DNA of 6,127 nt. Source: an uncultured Kangiella sp. (GTDB lineage Bacteria; Pseudomonadota; Gammaproteobacteria; Enterobacterales; DSM-103792). A program made the position numbers and the translations under genes. Below are positions 1 to 4,220 of the stretch, in pieces (the first letter of the stretch is position 1; the number at the start of each line of letters is the position of its first letter). The notes below the pieces were generated by a model that saw only the letters and a list, made by a program, of their open reading frames with translations, had not been told where the DNA came from and did not search any database. The stretch spans positions 1 to 6,127 of the forward strand of contig CAMLKQ010000137.1 of assembly GCA_946480585.1 (NCBI GenBank), given 5' to 3'.

Positions 1-1113
1 AGCGGCAACGGCATCCGCATCGAGAACTTCAAGATCACCAAGTACAAAGGCAATGCCATCATGGGCCAGGCCGGCAACAACTTCGTGATCCGGCACAACT
101 GGATTGTCGATACCGGTGTGTACGGCATTTTTCCGCAGTTTGGCCAGAACGGTCTGATCGAATACAACGTGCTGAGCGGTATTGAGGACGCGGCGATTTA
201 CGTCGGCATGTGTGACAACATCCATGTCGCCCACAACGAGGTGTTTGAAAACGTCGCCGGCATCGAGATTGAGAACAGCCGGCATGTCGTGGTCGAGAAC
301 AACATCGCCTACAACAATACCGGTGGCATTCTGGTGTTTATCACGCCGGGCTTGCCGATCAAGACCGCGTTTGATGTGATCATCCGCGACAACTTTGTCT
401 ACAGCAACAACCACCCGAATTTCGGCGCGCCGGGTTCGATTGTTGCCGGCCTGCCGCCGGGCACCGGTATGGTGGTGATGGCGGCCGACGATGTCGTGAT
501 CGAGAACAACATCATCCGCGACAACAAGAACGTCGGCATTGTCATTACCGACCACGCGTCGTTTGCCAACGTTACTGCCGATCCGGAATCGGACCCGAAT
601 CCGGATCGCGTGCAGATCCTCAACAATCTGATGACCGGCAACGGCACCGAGCCAATTACCGAAATCAAGGCGTTGATGGCCGTCAACCTCACCACCGACG
701 CGCCCGACATTGTCGCGGTCGGCGGCGGCAAAGACAGCTGCGTGTTGGACATCAGCCGCTATCGCACGCTCGGCCTTGGCGATTACGGTGTCTGCAGTCG
801 CACCAGCACCGCCGATGTCGGCAGTTATTTGCTGGACGCGCCGGCACCGGCGCGCGATACCAACATCGAGAACAAGGGCAAGCTCGCGTACTACGCGATT
901 TGCGCCGGCTGCCATGCCTACAACGCCCGCATGATCGGCCCGCCGACGCTGACCATTCAGGCGCTCTACGATGGCGATGCTCAGGCCTTGGCCGATTACA
1001 TTGCCAACCCGGTCAAGAAGCGGCCGGATTTTCCGGCGATGCCGCCGCAGAATTACCTCGACCCGGCGCTGCGCCTGGAAGTCGCGAAGTTCATGCTGTC
1101 GGTGGACAAGTAA
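1..1113 (+). CDS. Exported parallel beta-helix protein with C-terminal cytochrome c domain (5' end missing)
   Basis: The reading frame is open from base 1, so the real start and any signal peptide lie left of the window; the first in-frame ATG at 61 is internal. Of 370 visible residues, about 1-225 are short repeats of beta strands with stacked Asn residues (ENN near 99-101, RDN near 129-131, ENN near 168-170, LNN near 207-209), the pattern of a right-handed parallel beta-helix with an asparagine ladder. Residues about 290-370 form a class I cytochrome c: the heme motif CAGCH lies at 301-305 and the probable axial Met is M347 in AMPP. Heme is attached in the periplasm, so the protein should be exported. 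From memory, the helix part resembles the uncharacterised TIGR03805 family, which is often paired or fused with other exported proteins; I could not test this. Beta-helices often bind or cleave polysaccharide, but no catalytic site is recognisable. The domain calls are firm and the function is unknown. Confidence 0.9.
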   Translation, partial: SGNGIRIENFKITKYKGNAIMGQAGNNFVIRHNWIVDTGVYGIFPQFGQNGLIEYNVLSGIEDAAIYVGMCDNIHVAHNEVFENVAGIEIENSRHVVVENNIAYNNTGGILVFITPGLPIKTAFDVIIRDNFVYSNNHPNFGAPGSIVAGLPPGTGMVVMAADDVVIENNIIRDNKNVGIVITDHASFANVTADPESDPNPDRVQILNNLMTGNGTEPITEIKALMAVNLTTDAPDIVAVGGGKDSCVLDISRYRTLGLGDYGVCSRTSTADVGSYLLDAPAPARDTNIENKGKLAYYAICAGCHAYNARMIGPPTLTIQALYDGDAQALADYIANPVKKRPDFPAMPPQNYLDPALRLEVAKFMLSVDK

Positions 1114-1152
1114 GCTCATCCGCGCTGACACACGCTGCGTGTCCGGCAAAAC

Positions 1153-1182
1153 AAAAATCCCCGCTTTTGCGGGGATTTTTTC
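1153..1182. terminator. Rho-independent terminator, probably bidirectional
   Basis: A perfect 12-bp stem pairs 1153-1164 with 1169-1180 around a TTTT loop. The core is GC-rich (TCCCCGC paired with GCGGGGA) and is flanked by an A-run on the left arm and a T-run on the right arm. It lies in the 88-base gap between two convergent genes, 40 bases after the stop of the cytochrome fusion and about 20 bases beyond the stop of the TetR gene, so it can end transcripts from both sides. Confidence 0.93.
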
Positions 1183-1201
1183 TTGGCGCGGTGCTGGCCG
1201 T

Positions 1202-1861
1202 TCAGGTCAGGAATTTTTCAAACAGCCGGCGGACCATGCGTGCGGTTTTTTGTCGCTGCTCGATGCTGTCATGGGCGAGCAGGCGACTGTATTCCAGATG
1301 CAGCACGATGGCGAACAGCAGTTCGGCATCGGTTTCCGGATCATCGCTGCCAGCAGCGGCGAGCAATTGCCCGGCGGCTTTCAGGGTGATCTCGTTGTTT
1401 TTCTGCAGCGCTTCGGCGAGCGGCGGGTCGCGCAGCGCTTCATGCCGGAAGGCATTTTCAATCAAGCGGTGTTCTTCGGCTTTCACCTGATTGTCGATGT
1501 GGCTCAGCAGAATCGCGGTGACGGTTGCCACCAGACTTTCCTTGGAGCCGGTTGCCTGACTGCCATCGGCAAGCCGGGCCAGCGCGGCTTGCATGGCCTG
1601 GGTCATGTGGCCGGTTTCGGCTCGGCCTTGTTCGGCGAACGAGTGAAACGCTTCCGCGATCAATTCGTGAATGTCGCGAAAATAATAGGTGGTCGCCGAC
1701 AGCGGCACACCGGCTTCCTTGGCGACGGCGCGGTGGCGTACGGCGCGTACCCCTTCGCGGGCGATCACGCGCAAGGTGGCGGCGAGAATCTGTTCGCGTC
1801 GGGCCTTGCCGTCGATGCGCTTGGGCAGGCGGGCGCGGGCGGTTTCGTTGCTTTGGGTCAT
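1202..1861 (-). CDS. TetR/AcrR-family transcriptional repressor
   Basis: This 219-residue protein has the usual length of a TetR-family regulator. The N-terminal DNA-binding domain is clear: the first helix is at about 20-36 (REQILAATLRVIAREG), the helix-turn-helix at about 40-60 (AVRHRAVAKEAGVPLSATTYYF), and then the typical FRDIHELIAEAF helix. The rest is helical and should form the ligand-binding and dimer domain; its ligand cannot be read from sequence. The ATG at 1861 gives a normal 15-20 residue lead before the HTH, and no good Shine-Dalgarno sequence precedes it. The gene is divergent from the small secreted protein and the ketosynthase gene, and convergent with the cytochrome fusion. 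TetR proteins commonly control themselves and a divergent neighbour, so the 2146-3766 genes are candidate targets, possibly through an acyl-CoA ligand; that is inference from position. The 320-residue plus-strand frame across it is a shadow. Confidence 0.92.
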   Translation of the reverse strand: MTQSNETARARLPKRIDGKARREQILAATLRVIAREGVRAVRHRAVAKEAGVPLSATTYYFRDIHELIAEAFHSFAEQGRAETGHMTQAMQAALARLADGSQATGSKESLVATVTAILLSHIDNQVKAEEHRLIENAFRHEALRDPPLAEALQKNNEITLKAAGQLLAAAGSDDPETDAELLFAIVLHLEYSRLLAHDSIEQRQKTARMVRRLFEKFLT

Positions 1862-2145
1862 GGCGTTGTGGGCTGCTGCGTTGTGCGAAGTCTGGTTATA
1901 CGACCTGTCGGCGTGATCGCTGGCGCGATGTGACCGTTCGTCTTATACGTTTTGCTATGAGAACCGTATCCGTTGTGAAGTTTAGTTTGGGAACACCGGT
2001 TTTGTCGCCTGCCATTTCCGATGGGTGGCGCAAAATCTGCGGCGGCAATCACGGCATCGCACAGCGCGGCGCCTATACTGATTCACAGATGGACTCTTGT
2101 GGTTCGGCGGCCAGGCAGGATGGGCTCGGCGAGAAGAGGTCAGTC
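1862..2145. promoter_or_regulatory. Divergent intergenic control region, TetR gene / small secreted protein
   Basis: These 284 bases separate the divergent starts, so promoters for both directions should lie here. The hexamer TATACG occurs at 1897-1902 and again at 1944-1949, and a reverse-oriented CGTAT at 1965-1969. Read on the minus strand, the first two give TATAAC and TATAAG, each a 5/6 match to a -10 box for the TetR gene, but neither has a good -35. On the plus strand TATACT at 2074-2079 is a fair -10, again without a convincing -35. No long perfect palindrome typical of a TetR operator was found. The assignment rests mainly on position. Confidence 0.4.
2136..2140 (+). promoter_or_regulatory. 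Ribosome binding site supporting the start at 2146
   Basis: GAGGT sits five bases before the ATG at 2146, matching the anti-Shine-Dalgarno core. It favours this start over an in-frame ATG at 2089, which has no comparable site and would put a 19-residue polar extension before the signal peptide. Confidence 0.65.
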
Positions 2146-2556
2146 ATGTGTCGCGTGAAGTTGCTGTGCAGTATGGCGCTGTGCGCTGCGCTGCTGTCGC
2201 CATCAGCGAAGGCGGAGCAGCCGGTTGATGAGGGCCTGTGGGGCAGCAACTGGATGTCCGGCGGCTACCACCAATACGATCTGCAACTCAGTGAGCGCGT
2301 TGGCCTGTCATTGGATTGGCAGGGCAGCCGCGTCGCCGGTCTTTCCCTGAGCTATTCCTCGCATTTTCTGGCCGAACCGGCCGCCGCATTCGGCTTGTCA
2401 CCAGAAGAGCCGCTAACCTTTCGGGTCACGCTGCGCGGCTGGGAGCTGTTCGAGAGCAACGGCGACCGTGGCATGGATTTCTTTTCCCTCGACCGTATCC
2501 GTGACCGGGAGATCCGCCGTCAGCTGGTGATGATTTCGGTCAGCAAGCGTTTCTGA
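2146..2556 (+). CDS. Small secreted protein of unknown function
   Basis: The predicted product has 136 residues. The N-terminus is a Sec signal peptide: basic MCRVK, a hydrophobic stretch to about residue 18, then AKA before EQ, giving probable cleavage after residue 23. No lipobox is present. The mature part of about 113 residues is rich in aromatic residues (GLWGSNWMSGGYHQYD), has alternating polar and hydrophobic strands in the middle (VGLSLDW, VAGLSLSYSSHF), and ends in VMISVSKRF. A terminal Phe after an alternating strand recalls the C-terminal signal of outer-membrane barrels, but the protein is too short for a standard barrel of eight strands and this may be chance. I recognise no family. 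The ketosynthase start lies 88 bases downstream with no terminator between, so co-transcription is plausible. The frame stays open far upstream through the TetR gene, but that part is non-coding; the RBS and signal peptide set the start at 2146. An earlier in-frame ATG at 2089 is the alternative. Confidence 0.75.
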   Translation: MCRVKLLCSMALCAALLSPSAKAEQPVDEGLWGSNWMSGGYHQYDLQLSERVGLSLDWQGSRVAGLSLSYSSHFLAEPAAAFGLSPEEPLTFRVTLRGWELFESNGDRGMDFFSLDRIRDREIRRQLVMISVSKRF

Positions 2557-2644
2557 GATCGGACCAGACTGATCTGTCAAGCCTATGCCGGCCGTACGCG
2601 CCGGGCTACCCTATAGCGGTCTTTCCAGTTTGGGACGGGATTTC

Positions 2645-3766
2645 GTGAGCTCCATTGTCATCAGTGGCACCGGCGTCTACACGCCGCCGCACTCCATCAG
2701 CAACGACGAGCTGGTGGCCTCTTTCAACGCCTATGTTCAGCAATGGAATGCCGATCATGCCGCCGAAATCGCCGCCGGTACCGTAACGCCGCTGGCCGAA
2801 TCCAGCGCCGAATTCATCGTCAAGGCGTCCGGCATCCAGTCGCGCTATGTGGTCGACAAGGTCGGCGTGCTGGACCCGCGCATCATGGCGCCGCGTTTGC
2901 CGGAACGCAGCAACGAGGAACCGTCGCTGCTGTGCGAAATGGCAATCAACGCCGCCAAGCAAGCGCTCGAACAAGCCGGCCGTGAGCCGGGCGAGATCGA
3001 TTTTGTCATCGCCGCGGCGTCGAACTTTCCGCGCCCGTACCCGGCGCTGTCGGTTGAGGTCCAGCATTTCCTCGGCACCCGTGGCTACGCGTTTGACATG
3101 AACGTGGCGTGTTCCTCGGCCACCTTCGGGCTCAAGACTGCCTTCGATGCTTTGCAAAGCGGCACTGCCAAGCGGGTGCTGATGGTCAATCCGGAAGTCT
3201 GTTCCGGCCATCTCGATTTCCGCGATCGCGATTGCCATTTCATTTTTGGTGACGTCGCGTCGGCGGTGGTGATCGAGCGGGCCGAAGACAGCAAGGCCAA
3301 GCAGCCGTTTGAAATCGTCAGCTGCAAACTGATTACCCAATTCTCGAACAACATTCGCAACAACTTCGGTTTTCTGAATCGCACCCATCCGGAAACCCGT
3401 GATGCCCGCGACAAACTGTTCATGCAGGAAGGTCGCAAGGTGTTCAAGGAAGTCTGCCCGATGGTGGCGGATTTGATCGTCAACCACGTCAGCGAGCAGG
3501 GCTATCAGCCGGAACAACTGAAGCGGCTGTGGTTGCACCAGGCCAACATCAACATGAACCAGTTGATCGCCCGCAAAGTGCTGGGCCGTGATCCGGATCT
3601 GGTGGAAGCGCCGGTGGTGCTGGATCGCTATGCCAATACCAGCTCGGCCGGTTCGATCGTTGCATTCCATTTCCATCGCGATGGATTTGGCAAAGGCGAG
3701 CTCGGCCTGATCAGCTCGTTTGGCGCCGGTTATTCGGCGGGCAGCGTGTTGCTGCGCGCGGGCTGA
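2645..3766 (+). CDS. Beta-ketoacyl-ACP synthase III-like enzyme (FabH family, long form)
   Basis: Thiolase-fold condensing enzymes of this type join an acyl-CoA to malonyl-ACP, releasing CO2 and giving 3-oxoacyl-ACP, in the cytoplasm. All three catalytic residues are present (numbered from the GTG): Cys156 in NVACSSA, His298 in LHQAN, Asn331 in YANTSS, with the terminal glycine-rich motif SFGAGYSAGSVLLR. The 373 residues exceed the roughly 320 of E. coli FabH; the extra length is mostly near residues 20-75, before the first conserved core helices. From memory the sequence resembles the second FabH-like protein of Pseudomonas (PA3286 type), reported to use medium-chain acyl-CoA from beta-oxidation; the substrate here is not proven. 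I chose GTG 2645 because SSIVISGTGVY then opens the first strand as in relatives and GGGA lies four bases upstream. ATG 2585 is in frame, adds 20 residues and has no ribosome site. The large antisense frame across this gene is a shadow. Confidence 0.93.
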   Translation: MSSIVISGTGVYTPPHSISNDELVASFNAYVQQWNADHAAEIAAGTVTPLAESSAEFIVKASGIQSRYVVDKVGVLDPRIMAPRLPERSNEEPSLLCEMAINAAKQALEQAGREPGEIDFVIAAASNFPRPYPALSVEVQHFLGTRGYAFDMNVACSSATFGLKTAFDALQSGTAKRVLMVNPEVCSGHLDFRDRDCHFIFGDVASAVVIERAEDSKAKQPFEIVSCKLITQFSNNIRNNFGFLNRTHPETRDARDKLFMQEGRKVFKEVCPMVADLIVNHVSEQGYQPEQLKRLWLHQANINMNQLIARKVLGRDPDLVEAPVVLDRYANTSSAGSIVAFHFHRDGFGKGELGLISSFGAGYSAGSVLLRAG

Positions 3767-3825
3767 GTGCCGTAGCGTTTTGTCAGCGTCCGCCATGATG
3801 CGGGCACTGATTTGCGATAACCATG

Positions 3826-3876
3826 AAACCGTCTGGTTGCTGCTGACAGCAGGAGTGACCAGACGGTTTTTCTTTT
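3826..3876 (+). terminator. Rho-independent terminator after the ketosynthase gene
   Basis: A perfect 12-bp stem pairs 3826-3837 (AAACCGTCTGGT) with 3858-3869 (ACCAGACGGTTT), followed by the T-rich tail to 3876. The 20-base loop holds a smaller hairpin (CTGCT at 3840-3844 with AGCAG at 3848-3852), so the whole can fold as a stacked structure. It lies 59 bases after the stop codon. Only a short A-run precedes the left arm, so it should act mainly on plus-strand transcripts. Confidence 0.9.
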
Positions 3877-4046
3877 GCCGTGTTGGCCCGACCAGCGCGT
3901 GTCGACGCAACTAACTTCCGGTCAGGTATCGGCAGTTGTCCAACTGTTTCGCTCTGTAGTCGTGTGCGCTCGCACGCTGCGAAACGCTACAAAATTTTCG
4001 CAATTGTCCTTTGCCAAAACCGGATGAACGCGGTAAAGCTGTTGGT

Positions 4047-4064
4047 GCCGATGCGTGCATCGGC
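4047..4064. repeat. Perfect inverted repeat, possible operator or hairpin
   Basis: Two 8-base arms, GCCGATGC and GCATCGGC, flank a GT centre. The symmetry suits a dimeric DNA-binding protein with a short spacer; as RNA it could form a hairpin with a longer loop. It lies about 160 bases before the start of the propeller gene. No T-run follows, so it is not a terminator. Confidence 0.6.
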
Positions 4065-4066
4065 CG

Positions 4067-4100
4067 CAGCAGTCAAGGTGATCACCGAGTCGTTCTGCTG
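4067..4100. repeat. Nested dyads around GGTGATCACC
   Basis: The perfect 10-base palindrome GGTGATCACC at 4077-4086 lies inside a wider pair, CAGCAG (4067-4072) and CTGCTG (4095-4100), with nearly the same centre. It begins 12 bases after the 4047-4064 palindrome. The arrangement could be a compound regulator site or an RNA stem; no regulator family is recognisable. Confidence 0.45.
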
Positions 4101-4209
4101 TTCTGGCAACACGTCAAATTTTCCAACAATCACGCTGGCGCGGGTTCCTGCCCGCCGCAGTCGGCAACATGTTTCCGGCAGTTGTGCGGTCGCCGATTTT
4201 GCAATGGTC

Positions 4210-4215
4210 AGGAGG
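4210..4215 (+). promoter_or_regulatory. Consensus ribosome binding site
   Basis: AGGAGG is an exact Shine-Dalgarno core, five bases before the ATG at 4221. It fixes the start of the propeller gene and predicts efficient translation. Confidence 0.92.
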
Positions 4216-4220
4216 AACTC

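Larger units (their letters stand above)
3877..4220. other. 344-base non-coding leader rich in inverted repeats
   Basis: No credible gene is present; the short open frames here lack ribosome sites and recognisable composition. The stretch is locally AT-richer (for example ACAAAATTTTCGCAATTG near 3989-4006). It contains several perfect dyads: CAGTTG-TC-CAACTG (3933-3946), GTGCG-CT-CGCAC (3964-3975), GCCGATGC-GT-GCATCGGC (4047-4064) and GGTGATCACC (4077-4086). The decamer CGGCAGTTGT occurs twice, at 3930-3939 and 4176-4185. A weak promoter guess is TTGCCA (4011-4016) with TAAAGC (4034-4039), which has a poor -10. The region must hold the promoter of the propeller gene unless that gene is read from far upstream, which the strong terminator makes unlikely. 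Confidence 0.6.

Noticed and set aside
971..1933. 320-residue plus-strand frame across the TetR gene
   Set aside because: It runs over a terminator and antisense to a clear TetR protein; the product has no recognisable domain and looks like a shadow.
1525..2145. Upstream part of the open frame that contains the small secreted protein
   Set aside because: This part is Arg- and Cys-rich, overlaps the TetR gene on the other strand and lacks family features. The signal peptide and ribosome site place the real start at 2146.
2556..2580. Hairpin-like sequence just after the small-protein stop (AGATC/GATCT; GAC-AGA/TCT-GTC with a bulge)
   Set aside because: The stem is short and no T-run follows, so it is not a credible terminator.
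2606..3910. 434-residue open frame on the minus strand across the ketosynthase gene
   Set aside because: It is antisense to a gene with a full catalytic triad, its product is rich in His, Arg and Gln with no domain pattern, and long antisense frames are common in GC-rich DNA with strong third-position bias.
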